Shown here one piece after another: positions 11,216 through 23,900 of a stretch of 64,000 nucleotides of DNA. The translations under genes and the position numbers were made by a program. This stretch comes from Ceratothoa steindachneri (lineage: Eukaryota; Arthropoda; Malacostraca; Isopoda; Cymothoidae), in assembly GCA_963969495.1 (NCBI GenBank), contig OZ018330.1:51081973-51145972 (forward strand), in the 5' to 3' direction. The notes under the pieces are model-generated. The model was given only the letters and a program-made list of their open reading frames with translations, was not told where the DNA came from and did no database searches. How positions within the stretch are numbered: position 1 is the stretch's first letter; each line of letters begins with the position of its first letter.

Positions 11216-11823
11216 CATGAAAATTGTCTAAATTACGCACACTTCAATAATTGCCTAACTTGGCTTAAGCATATCATTAGTCCGGATTCGAGATGGAAAT
11301 GATGTTGATAAGAAAAAAAATATAAAGTACTTTCTTTTATTACCTTGGCACAAGTTAATTTACCTTTTTCTTCTTCCATATAGTTTATTCAGACTGGTTG
11401 ATAGAGATGGAGACACTTCATATTGAAAAAGGCACTTGTATAGTCAGTAATCTATGATATTTAACAATTCTAATAATTTGTTTACTAATGGAGAATACTT
11501 TTAAAATAAAGCGTTCGAATTTCAACAACATTTTTTTATGGATTCATAATTTCTTTTACAGCTTATTAACTGATAATTCTATAAATAAACCAAAAAAAAC
11601 TACGGATTTTGATTCTGTGCGTCAGTCATCATTCGATATTTCTATGCATTGAGATCGAAGCATAGTCTTCTTCCGAAGTCATAATGAAAAAAAAATGATT
11701 TTGGCGAGTATCACGAAATAATAAACTGAAGGTGAACTGGGCATTTTATATTAAAAAATCATTGAATGTCAGGTACTACCTTTCCTTTTTATCTAAATAA
11801 CAGGATGGTAGGAATTGTACCCT
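11216..11823 (-). other. Downstream region/3' UTR of glycogenin
   Basis: AT-rich sequence just 3' of the glycogenin stop. On the minus strand AATAAA hexamers occur near 11386-11391 and 11333-11338 and could serve as polyadenylation signals. The actual cleavage site cannot be told from sequence. Confidence 0.4.
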
Positions 11824-11925
11824 TCAGTTTTCATTTAACTTGGAATCTATATGGGCAAGGATATTGTCAAAAGAATCATTCCCTCTAAAATCTGGTTGGC
11901 CTTGTTCCCACCGTTTACGGCTCTC
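11824..11925 (-). CDS. GYG: Glycogenin last exon, glycogen-synthase-binding motif
   Basis: After acceptor AAATTTGCAG the frame reads [20 protein letters not shown] then [13 protein letters not shown] and TGA. This is the conserved C-terminal glycogenin peptide (ERWEQGQxDYMGxDSFDNI in vertebrates) that recruits glycogen synthase. It is 102 nt, phase 0, joining the 12789 donor across an 863-nt intron. The usual Tyr-Met of DYMG is Phe-Arg here. Confidence 0.93.
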   Translation of the reverse strand, partial: ESRKRWEQGQPDFRGNDSFDNILAHIDSKLNEN

Positions 11926-14900
11926 CTGCAAATTTTCCACGGTGGAGATGTTGAGACCCGACATTGGTGTAACGAGCTACAAAGAAATGTGAAAAGGAGC
12001 ACCGAATTAGAAACAAAGAAATTTGAAGCTTCGACTTATGACACATATTCAACATTAATTGGGCATTTGTATCTAATACGGTAACAATGAAAGTCTAACC
12101 TTTTAGTATAAAGAAGGAACAAATGAAAAATTAAGAACCCTTCCATCACCAACGGACAACAGAAAAGGCGTATTTTAATTATTTGACTGGATAGGATATA
12201 GAGTATACATTACGCATAATGTTTGGAGTGTAGAACATTGATGTAAGACGATGGTGAGCACGTTAGAAATAGATTTCATTTAAACACTTTTTGTAACCTT
12301 AATATAATCTTTAGAATGCCACAATATTGTTAAGGTCCTAAAATTTGCAAAACAAAAGGTGGTCTAATTTTCGTATTAATATTGAATAGCATTTGTCTTT
12401 AATTAAAATATCCAATTTGGTTAATCTTCCATATAATCGAAGGAATTAGGCGAAATATAATAAATCACCCTTACATTGATGTTGAAGTGTCGAAATAATC
12501 TTTTTTCTAATGTTAACATAAGATAAACGACTTACCTTGCAGACATTAGATTTTGTTTAACAAAGCGTAACAGCGTGATACTGTATACCTTAATGCAACA
12601 TACGAGAACATTGAAATTCCTAGTGTAACCACTAATACCACGATTAATTATAGTCCCACAACATAATTACCCGACAATACATGCGAAAAGCTATGTTTCA
12701 TCAGTAAAGAAGCACAAACATTAGTAAGGTGAGAGTAGAGATGGGAAAACACACTGCTAGTAAACTAAAAACGTGCGTCTTCTTTTACCTCTGTTGGAGG
12801 GCCTTGATCGGACACGGATCTGGCTGCCCCATTTCCCGAAAACGGACTGGGTAATCTAGAACTTTTAAAGGGCTGAAAGGAATTCTGAAATTGAGCAGCA
12901 AGAGAACCCCTTCCACTTCTTCCTGCCAAAAACGCAGGTCTCCTCTCTGCAGGTCCCGTAAACTGGGGTCTACCCTCGTTCTCATAGGTTTGTCTTAGTT
13001 TTGGGACCGCTTTTGCAGGAGTTGAGTAGGGTTTGTGGTTAGTAAGGGAAGGGGATAGAGAAGGATTAACGGTTGCTTCATTACCATCAGTTGCAGCAGC
13101 AGCAACGGAAACGATAGTAGAAATAGTACTAGCAGTAGTAGTGGAGCCACTTGATACAAAGGAAGTCGAAGTGGTGAGAGTAGTAGTCGGAATAGAAGAT
13201 AATTGAGAAGTCCGAGAAGTTACCGGTTCGGTTGAACGTGTATCTAGTGATGGAAAATCATTTAAAAGACTTTTTACAGAGTGATCTTGAATCTCCTTGG
13301 TAAATGTTTTGATTGACTGCGATGTCGAAGAAGAGGACCGAGAGCCGGGGAAAGATTCATTTATGTGGTCGCGTGCTGCAGGAACCATGTCGAAGGGGGA
13401 CGTCTGAGTTTGTTTGTGAGAGTATTTTGGAGCAACAGAGAGGACATTTAAGGATGGCACGGACTCACGCGGCTCTAGAATGCACGAATGCATGGTGGGA
13501 TTTTGGTAGGTTTCTAAACTAAGCTCGTCTTTGGCGTTTGCCTTTACCTGCGTATGGTCGTGGTTCTGTTCAGGTTGAGGGTAGAGTGTATGTGATGGTG
13601 GAGATGGAGCTAGAGGGATTTCAGATTCGCATTTTTGTTCTTCGTGAGCCGCGAGAGAGAATGATGATGGGGGCAGTGTGTTACACACAGGTTCCTGTGG
13701 CTCATGATAAGAAATGGACTGCGGTTCGGAAAATAAGGGAGATTCTCCCTCGTGAGATTTCGTCATTACCTGCTGTGGTTCGCTACAAGGTTCAATTTCA
13801 TTAGTATGAGGTGTGAAGTGCGTGTCGTGTGTGATTTGAACTTCCTGCGGTTGCTTGCAAAGAAAAAAAGAATTGGTTTAGTTTAAAGATTAAAATAAAA
13901 AAAATTCTTTGGGGGTTAAAGATTAAAAACAAGATTCATCATTAAGAATTGAAAGATGATTCAAAAATTTTGTTAAGCAGTGAAAATTAGTGACCATTTA
14001 TTTTTAGTTGTCTAGTTATTATGGCTATGATTAAAACATTTAAGAGGTTAAAAGATATTGGTATTTGACTGACAAGATTGCATGTAAAATGATGCAAATA
14101 GTTAAAAAATATTATTAATCAAGGGAATAAATGCGATTAGAATAACGGAGCCATTTTCTTTTTTTTTAATATCCTTTAGGATTCATACCTGGGAGTGGTG
14201 ATTGTCTGACGAAGACGCTGTTGGTAGAGAAGCAACCTGTAGGAGATTTATCAAAACTATATTAAACTATCGAGGCAAATTTCTAAAATAAAGCTCTCCT
14301 ACATTAAGCAAAAAATAAAATAAACCCAAAGAATATTAGTACTCTATATGAATCCTGAATCTGAATAGAGTATAATATAATCTATACTTCATTGTAACCT
14401 TAATGGACAGAAGGAAGGCATTGATAAGCGCAAATGACATATGAAAATAGAATTTAGAAAGGATGGGGGGGAACAGGTATGAGAAAAACTTTAGCAATGA
14501 TCCATGCGGTTACCATAGCAATGAGTTAGTATAGTACCTTCACGGCGCATCGGGCACGCCTGGGGAACGCTTTTCATCTGCGCCAAGCAAGTGACTGTAA
14601 CCCCCCCTCCCCCCTGGGAAGACCCTGCCGTGTAGGGGCGAGAGCGTCTTCGGGTCCTATTGGATATAGTCATTTGCTTTCCCTTAATGACTTGTGCTTT
14701 ATTATCTCTATTTCAGCCCAAACACTGTAGCTTTAATCTAAGGCAGGAAATGAATGGCACGCTTTTCTTGTCGGCCCTAAGGCCAATCGGGGCGGGTCCG
14801 AGATTGCCACCGTCTTGAACGTGGCCAGGTGTTTCATTTTTTTTTAAGTAAGAAAAGAGCTAATGGGCTCCTGGGGGTGGGGGTATAGACAATAAAAAAA

Positions 14901-17900
14901 AACATTCACAGTGGTTCGAGGCTGGCTAACAGCCAAGTTTGACCAGCAGATCGAGGACATCATCAGGACAAGCTCTCAGCATGTCGATGAGAGCAAGGAT
15001 GTGGAGAGGGATGTCAAGTCCTGGATCAAGAGGGTTACCCTGGTGAAGCTGTGCGTGTTGTAGTAGGGCTTGTTCCCCCCATACAGCTTAAGCGATCCAG
15101 GACTAGATAGCCGAGAATTTTCACGACTATGTGGTCTTCTAGCTTTCCATATTTGAATTTATTAGAGAGTACCTCTGGGATGTCGTTGAGGGGGAGATCA
15201 ACCAACGGCTCCACAATACTAGACTCGTGAAAAGCTGCCATCGTGGACTTTTTTGCCACCAACATGAATGAGAACCATCCGATCTGGATAAGCAGTCACT
15301 TCCGAGGACGCATAAAAGCTGAAGTCGGTTTAATTAAAAAACATTTGCACCAATTTCTATTGGAATTTTTTTTCTGCTGCATATCTGTTTTTCCTCAACT
15401 TATACTATAGCTTGTTCTCAAATACCTGCCGCACGCTGTAATGTTTTGAAATATACAAGTAAAAAAAAGAACACCTTGACATGTTAATTGCCATTTTGGA
15501 AAGAAATCTGTACAAATGCACTCTGGCTTTTCATGATGCTAAGGACACGCGCACATTCACAACTAGGTTAATTCCGTTAAATATCTTATTCATTTCTTAA
15601 CTCAACGCCGGGGAACCTATCGATGAGGGGCCCCGTCCGTACCCGGAGGAGAAACCCCAGCTCAACTTAGACATGTCCTCTCGAGTCCTCGGGGCAGCCC
15701 GTGGTACTCCGGCCGGATCTCACCCAGAAGCAGACTCCCACCGAATCACTCCCCCTCGAGGAAGTGATTCCTTGCCCATAGGTAATTTACCCCTTGAAGG
15801 TGTTTGGTATTCCGACTGGGGAATCACTAGGACTGTGACCTACTGGTGAATGATACGTGATGGGGGCCATGAGGAGAAGCTTCATTGGGAAAAATGGGTA
15901 GCAGATACACCGGTCCCCAGCAAGGTCACAGGAAGCAGCGGTCCAATGGACACCGCTGACCACCCCCCTTGCCTCCCTAAGGGGTTAGCTGTGAACAGAT
16001 GTTGCCTGGGGCGGGCGTCATTGCTGTGGGTTTTTTTTTTTTTTATAGAGCCCATCTGGCAACTGCACACCTGGGCATAAGTCGCCGGAAACACGACACA
16101 GCCTAGAACTAGGCTACTTTAAAATAAAAATATGAAAACATAACTGATAACAATGAGAAAAACTTAACAATTAGGAAGCAATCTCCGGCAGCGGGGGAAG
16201 GTCCCCCTTACCCCGGTGCAGGAGCGTGCAACCTACAAAAAAAAATAAAGGGGAGAAGCCCGGCCTCCCCCCAAAAGTCAACAGGTCCACATGTCAATGT
16301 GCACGAACTCGTCCCGAGCACAAAGGACAGGCGGTAGCGACCCCGCCCATCCCGGTACCGGGAAAGGTATCGTGCGCGAAGGTCACCCAGACTGGGACAT
16401 TCGACAAGAATGTGGCGAACAATCTGGGGGACGACACAGTCGTCGCAATAGGGCGCTGGCGAGCGCTCCATCAGATAGCGATGCGTCACACGAGTATGTC
16501 CGATTCGGAGACGACAGAAAGCGACCTGAAGCCGCCGCGGCATTGGGGGATAGGTCCATGGGAACAGTCGCGGCGCAATGGCACGCAACTTTAAGTTCCC
16601 TTCGACCGTCTCCCATCTTTTTTGCCAAGCAGTCCGAAGAGCTGCCCGTATTCCTGCCATGTAGTCGGTGTGAGGAAGAGCGAAACGCTGGTCCGGTCGC
16701 AGAGGCCTCGCAGACTCTTTGGCGCGCTCATTCCCCGCAATTCCTACATGTCCAGAAACCCAGCAGAAGATAATCTCGACATCTACCCGGCTCGCCAAAA
16801 CCGTGGCGTCACGGATATCGCGAACCCGGGGATGCGGTGTTTCCAATGCCCCGATAGCACTCAGGGCGCTTTGTGAGTCGCTATAGATCACAATCCGGTC
16901 TCCGAACCGGGCACGTCGCGTAATCTCCCGTACCGAATGGTGTATTACCACCCGCTCGGCTGTGAAGACAGACGCAGCACCTGGCAGAGCCCCGCTGAAT
17001 TCAAACAGGGGGGATACGGCGTGGAAGCCGAGATGTGCTCCAAAAAGTTCGAACGCAATACTCCCGGCGCCGTACAAGCTTTGTAGCAGAGGCGTGGCGA
17101 CAAATAGCCAAATGTGGTACCCTCCAGGGTGGCGTCCTGGGCAGAGCCAGGGGCGCGAGCTATACCTAGCTCTCGAAGGAGTTTCCTGGCCCTAAACCCA
17201 AAGGGCTTAGGGTATGACTGCCGTCTCTCGGTGGCATAGGCACCATCGAGAACAGCTGCGGATGCAGTGAGAGCTTTTGGCGACTGAAGGAGGCGCCGGG
17301 CATCGCGCGTACAGGCGAGTGATGCACTGTACGCGGCGCAGAGCGAGTGGCATCTCCCCAGCATCGACCAGCAGGCTCTCAATGGGCAAAGTGCGGAAGG
17401 CACCGGTCGCAAGGCCAAAGCCGGTGTGGTGGATCGAATCCAACTTCCGCAATAAACGCTCGGCTGCGGATGCATAAAACTCGCATCCGTAGTCGAGCTT
17501 CGAACGAACAAAGGATCGATAAAAAAAGTAGGGCAGTAGCCCTATCAGCGCCCCAAGCGCTGAACGTCACGGAACGGAGAATGTCCATGGCGCGGGTACA
17601 AGAGACCGTAAGGCTGCGTTTTTTTTGTTTTTTTTTTATGAGCTCATCTGGCGACTGCCTACTTGGGCATTAGTCGCCGTATTAAAACTGGCCTAGTTCT
17701 AGGCTACTTTAAAATAAATTAAAGAGAAAAAAAAACCAAACAAAAAAAACAAAACAAACAATACCCCAAAAGGGGGAAAGGAAGCAAGCTGGTGCGTCGG
17801 GGAGAGGTCCCCCCGGCGCAGGAGCGTGCAACTAAAGGAAAAAAACAAACAAAAAACAAAAAAAAACAACAAAAAAAACAACAACAAACAAACCTTGCTT

Positions 17901-20900
17901 AAATAATAGGGAGAAGGCCGGCCTCTCCCAAGAAGTCAATAAGTCCACAAGTCAATGTGCACGAATCTGTCCCGAGCACAAGGGACAGGCGGTAGCGACC
18001 CCGCCCATCCCGGTACTGGGACAGGTATCGTGCGCGAAGATCACCCAGACTGGGACATTCGACAAGAATGTGCCGAACAGTCTGGGGGACGACGCAGTCG
18101 TTGCAATAGGGCGCAGGCGAGCGCTCCATCAGATAGCGATGCGTCACACGTGTGTCCGATTCGGAGACGACAGAAAGCAACCTGAAGCCGCCGCGGCATT
18201 GGGGGATAGGTCCATGGGAACAGTCGCGGCGCAATGGCACGCAACTTTAGGTTCCCTTCGACCGTCTCCCATCTTCTTTGCCAAGCAGTCCGAAGAGCTG
18301 CCCGTATTCCTGCCATGTAGTCGGTGTGAGGAAGAGCGAAACGCTGGTCCGGTCGCAGAGTCCTCGCGGACTCTTTGGCGCCCTCATCGGCGCGCTCATT
18401 CCCCGCAATTCCTACATGTCCAGGAACCCAGCAGAAGACAACCTCGACATCTGCCCGGCTCGCCAAAACCGTGGCGTCACGGATATCGCGAACCAGGGGA
18501 TGCGGAGATTCCAATGCCCCGAGAGCACTCAGGGCGCTTTGTGAGTCGCTATAGATCACAATCCGGTCTCCGAACCGGGCACGTCGCGTAATCTCCCGTA
18601 CCGAGTGGTGTATTGCCACCAGCTCGGCCGTGAAGACAGACGCAGCGCCTGGTAGAGCCCCGCTGACTTCAAACAGAGGGGATACGGCGTGGAAGCCGAC
18701 CCCCTCTTGGGACTTGGAGCCATCCGTATACACTGGCACGGTACCAGCGTGACACGATGTGTGCTCCAAAAAGGTCGAACGCAATACTCCCGGCGCAGTA
18801 CAAGCTTTGGGAGCAGAGGCGTGGCGACAAATAGCCAAATGTGGTACCCTCCAGGGTGGCGTCCTGGGCAGAACCAGGGGCGCCACCGGCCCGAGAGCTA
18901 TATCTACCTCTCGAAGGAGTTTCCTGGCCCTAAACCCAAAGGGCTTAGGGTATGACTGGCGTCTCTCGGCGGCATAGGCACCATCGAGATCAGCTGCGGA
19001 TGCAGTGAGAGCTGTTGGCGACTGAGGGAGGCGCCGGGCTCGCGCGTACAGGCGAGTGATGCACTGCACGCGGCGCAGAGCGAGTGGCATCTCCCCAGCA
19101 TCGACCAACAGGCTCTCAATGGGGGAAGTGCGGAAGGCACCGGTCGCAAGGCGAAGGCCGGTGTGGTGGATCGAATCCACCTTCCGCAATAAACGCTCGG
19201 CTGCGGATGCATAAAACTCGCATCCGTAGTCGAGCTTGGAACGAACAAAGGATCGATAAAAAAGTAAGGCGGTAGCCCTATCAGCGCCCCAAGCGCTGAA
19301 CGTCACGGAACGGAGAATGTCCATGGCGCGGGTACAAGAGACCCTAAGGCTGCGAATATGAGCCTCCCAGGTGAGGCGTCGGTCGAATACAAGACCAAGG
19401 AAACGTAAGGCTGCGAATATGAGCCTCCCAGGTGAGGCGTCGGTCAAATACAAGACCAAGGAAACGGTGCGATTCCACCACATCCAGGCGCACCCCATTA
19501 AGAAACAAAACTGGGTCGGGGTGAAGCCGTGGATGGCGGCAGAAGTGCACCACCTTAGTCTTGGCCAAAGAAAACCGAAAACTGTGCGCTTCGGCATAGC
19601 GAGAGACGCGGTTCAATGCCTGTTGGAGCGACGCGCCAGATTTGGCATCTGGGCCGCTCCAAAAGAGATCGAAAGGTCGTCCACGTCGAGCGTAGCGAGA
19701 ACATCTTCCGGCAGCACCGAGGTGATGCCGTTGATGCTCAGGGCAAAGAGTGCGACACTGAGGACACTTCCCTGCGGGACACCCTCTTCCTGCTCCTTTG
19801 GGCCGGAGAGGGCTCCCCCCACCCGTACACGGAATCGACGATCTCGCAATAATTCAGATATAAACATTGGGAGGCGTCCCCTCGCCCCCATGGTGTGGAG
19901 AGTCACCATGATACCGTATCGCCATGCGGTATCATAGGCCTTCTCCAGATCGAAAAACACAGTGGCGTAGTGCTGTCTACGAAGGAAAACCTCGCAGACG
20001 GCATTTTCCAGTCGGAGCAGAGCATCCGACGTGGAGTGGAACTTGCGGAAGCCGCACTGTGCAGAAGACAGATGGCCTCCGCTGTCCAGGAAAAAGGCTA
20101 ATCTAACATTTACCAATCTCTCCATCAACTTGCACACGGCAGAGGTTAGAGAGATTGGGCGGAAACTGGTCGGAATAGGGATCTATCCCCGGTTTGCGAA
20201 AGGCGAGCACAGTAGCGATTCGCCAGGAGTAAGGGAGAGGACCCTCAACCCAGATCCTCTTGAACAAATCTAACAGAAAGGCCATGCCTCGCTCACCCAG
20301 GTGTCGAAGCATGGCGTACGGGACATCGTCCGGACCATGGGCGGTGTCCGCGCACGAAGCGAGAGCGGAACGCAACTCACTCACAGTAAACTTGTCGTTG
20401 AAGGGTTCTCCGCCTCTGGAGGTAAAGTCCAGCCGGCAGCCTTCCGCGACATCACGACGTGCAGTGAATGCTGGCAGAGCAGCATCCCAGCTAGAGAATG
20501 CGGAAAAAGCGGTCGCTAAGGATTCCACCACGGACGCGGGGTCCGAGATTGCGGTCCCATTTTCCTAGAGAACGGGAGGGGGGTCCTGCGAGAACTTGCC
20601 CCGAATCCTTTTGACTCGCTTCCACACCTCTGCTAAAGGGGTCTTCCCGTTAAGTGAAGACACGTATGCCCGCCAAGAAGAGCGGCGGGCGTGCTTCGAA
20701 GTATACCGGAACCTAGCCCTGGCCCTACGAAATTCAGCGACAGTGAAATCGTTCGGGCGGCGCTTATGGCGCATGTAGGCATAACGCTTCTGTTTGAGGG
20801 CTGTCTCACACTCGGCCGACCACCATGGGAGTGGTCGGCGTGCAAAACGGCCAGAAGTCCTACGAATAGTAGTCAGGCCTGCGGCGATGAGGTTACCGGA

Positions 20901-23900
20901 GAAGAACTCAACGGCCTCATCTACCGACCTAAACTCCTTGACTGAGATAGCGAATTCAGTCATTTCCTGAAATGCAGGCCACCACGCCCGCGCCAAGCAA
21001 CACCGAGGTGGGCTCTCAGGCGGCAGTTGCCCTGAAAATGATATTTGAATGGGAAAGTTATCACTACCATGGATGTCATCGACCACCTCCCAATCAAAAT
21101 CAGGCTGTGCATCCGAAGAGCACAAAGATAGGTCAAGGCAAGAAAATGAAGCGGTTCTCCTCCCAGTTGGCCCGGAGTCCACGGCAATTCCATTGAAGGA
21201 ATATGCCCTCCAGGCCTAGCTCGTAGGAGACGCGGGGGCCCTCCTCGAACAGGAGACCCTCACGGGAATGGCCGTACGCTTCCCGGAGGCAGAACCCCGG
21301 GCGCTGTTGGTCGGACAAAGCGCTGAAGGCGCTGTCGCCTTCGAGGACTTATTGGGGGAGGTTAAGCTCGCCATGCGAGTCTTTTCCTCCCTCCGCCTCG
21401 AAACCTTAGGCGGGCGTTGCGGCTTCGGAGGCAGGGGGCCCTCTTTTCGACGAACCACCGTCTCCGAGCCACTCGCTCCACCTCTATGCGTGGGCGAAGG
21501 AGCCGAAGCTTTGTTGCTGTCCTCCTTTCGGGGGACAGCTTTAGGAACCCCGGAAGATGGCCTAGCGACCATCTTCAGGGGTGTTGCCTCCTGTGAGTCT
21601 AACGACTCGGTGGAGGCGCGTGGCCGTTTCGCCTTACGGGAAACGGTCACGCTGGGGGAAGAGGGGGCAGCCCTGGTTTTAGCCGGGGCTGGGTGTGAAC
21701 CAGGGTTGAGTAGAGCCCGCAGAAGGGCTCCGAATGGGCGCGGAAACAACCGTGCTCATTGGCCTGGATGGGCCAGGAGCAGAGGGTGCATTTCTAACTA
21801 TTGAGGCATATGACGTCCCAGGCAGAGCCGGGCGCGCTAGGACCAAGTCATTAGCCTCGCGGAATGAGAGTCGATCCTGGGCCTGAACGGCCAGGATTTC
21901 TTTCTCAAGGAGATAAGCACCACATTGCTTCGAAGCGGGGTGCGGCTCTCCGTAATTGACACACTTGGCCACACATGATTTAGACTTATCGTGTGCAGCC
22001 TTGGAGCAATTTACACAGACTTCGGGTGACCCCGACTTTGCACGTCTACAAGAACGATTCGTATGGCCGAAGCGGTGACAGTAATAGCACCACCGCGGCA
22101 GTGGCACGAATGCCTTCACGCGGTAGCGGTACCAACCGGCACGTACCGACTCAGAGAGCTTGTCACAGTCGAACGTGACGAAGAGTGTAGGGGTGGGTCT
22201 CGAGGCCCCTCCCTGTTTTCTCATCACACGTTCGACCTTGACCGCCCCATCGTCAGCCAGCTCTAAGGTGATGTCCTCTCTATGGAGTAGTCAACGAGTT
22301 CCCTCGCATAAACTACTCCTTTCACAAAGTTCATGGTAGAGTGCGGCGTCACACTCACCGGGGTGCCATGAAGTGTCCGAAGAGCACTTATCTTGGCCGC
22401 CTCGGCGGGATTCGCCGCATTCGCCAGAAGGCTCCCGTCCGAGAAACGGGTCACCTTCGGTTCTCTCCCAATTACACTAGCTAATCCTCTCCTCTGGTGG
22501 ATCATGTTGCCCTTGGCCAACATACTGCCATCAGTGGAGCGAATGACGAGGAAGCGTTTGAAGCCGGCGGGCTCGAAAACGCCAGGTAACCTCTGAATCA
22601 AGGGCTCCAATGTTATCGAGGCTCCGCCCTGCGCAATTTTGGTCTGTCATATTCGGGGGCTCTGCACCAGGGAGGGCAGAGGGGCCGGATGTGCCGATCT
22701 TGGCTTGGTCGCTTGCCAAAGTGGCAGCAGACCCATCCGTCCCCGCAGCCCCCGCGGATGGAGAGGAGCCCCGAGTCTTTTTTGTCTTTGTCTTTTTATT
22801 CTTCTTTTAACGAGAGGAGGGCGGGGAATGAACCCGCTTCTCACCTCCGCCGGCAGGAGCCCCCAGGCCAGATGGACCGGCCTCAGCCAGGTCCTTCTCC
22901 GAAATGGAGAAGGTCCTGGTAGTCGTAGGGGCACCTGTCGGAGGAGATCCCTCCCCCTCCTTGTACTGCCTCAGAAACCCTAGCCGTTTGAGGAGGACCT
23001 TGCATAGGGGCGGATTCGGGTTCGGTGTTTGGCGCCGAGCCCGGATCCTCCCCCATGGAAGGCACTACCGTTTGAGGCTAGGCTTCCTCAAGGACCATGT
23101 CTATCAGAGGAGGGGCTTCCAGTTGGCCATCCCCTCCCAGGACATCGCAGGTCCCCTTGGCAGTGTCACCCGTCTTGTGTGGGGAGGCACAGGCCTTGAC
23201 CCCCGCAAGGTTTAATATTCTTGCCAGCAGGTCTTTTGAGGGAAGCGACCGAAGGGGCCTGGCTTCCCTCTCCCCCGTAAGGGGGTTTGCCCTACCGAGT
23301 CGCTTACACGAGGGGCGGTCGGCAATGGGCTGCCTGCTGGCTTTCTTGGCAGTCCCCTTAGAAAGAAAAGGAGGGACTGCCGCTGGAAATAGGTAGGTGC
23401 CCGAAAGCACCTCCAGAGAAGGGGGTGAGGGGGAGTCCCCTTCACCCGTAGGCGTAGGAGAGGAGTAAGCCTCCTCTCCGGTTGAAGAAATATACAGGGT
23501 CCCCTGGGCAAGCACAGGGAATGGAACCTCCATTTTTTTGTGGAGCTGCCCGAGAGCGGCTCCGTCGTTTGTACAGGAGGAGTTAAAGGTTTTTTTTTTT
23601 AGACTCATCATTGGGCATGGGGACCCTCTTTTTATTACGGGATGCGACCGCTCATCACCTCTCGCAGTTGCCTGCACTGCAAGAGGTGCTTACAGGCCTG
23701 GCAGAGCCATTTCGGACCACCCCTCCCGCCTGGTGACTTGGCAGTCCATCGGCATGCGGCTCCACCTTAGAAGCGGCGTAAAAATGGATAGAATGTGAAG
23801 AGGAGAGGAAAAGGGATGTGAGGAAGGTATGGGTGGGGATGAAGCAGGTCGTTAAAAAAACCCATCCCGAACCGGAGCTCAGGGGTTAGGGAACATTGTC

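Noticed and set aside
12765..12788. Stop at 12765 as the true end of glycogenin
   Set aside because: Using the donor at 12789 joins in phase to an exon with an unmistakable glycogenin C-terminus, so the stop is more likely intronic. It is kept only as a possible isoform.
14920..15265. Endogenous viral or host gene fragment
   Set aside because: Open frames exist on both strands but no family motif can be named, so no function is claimed.
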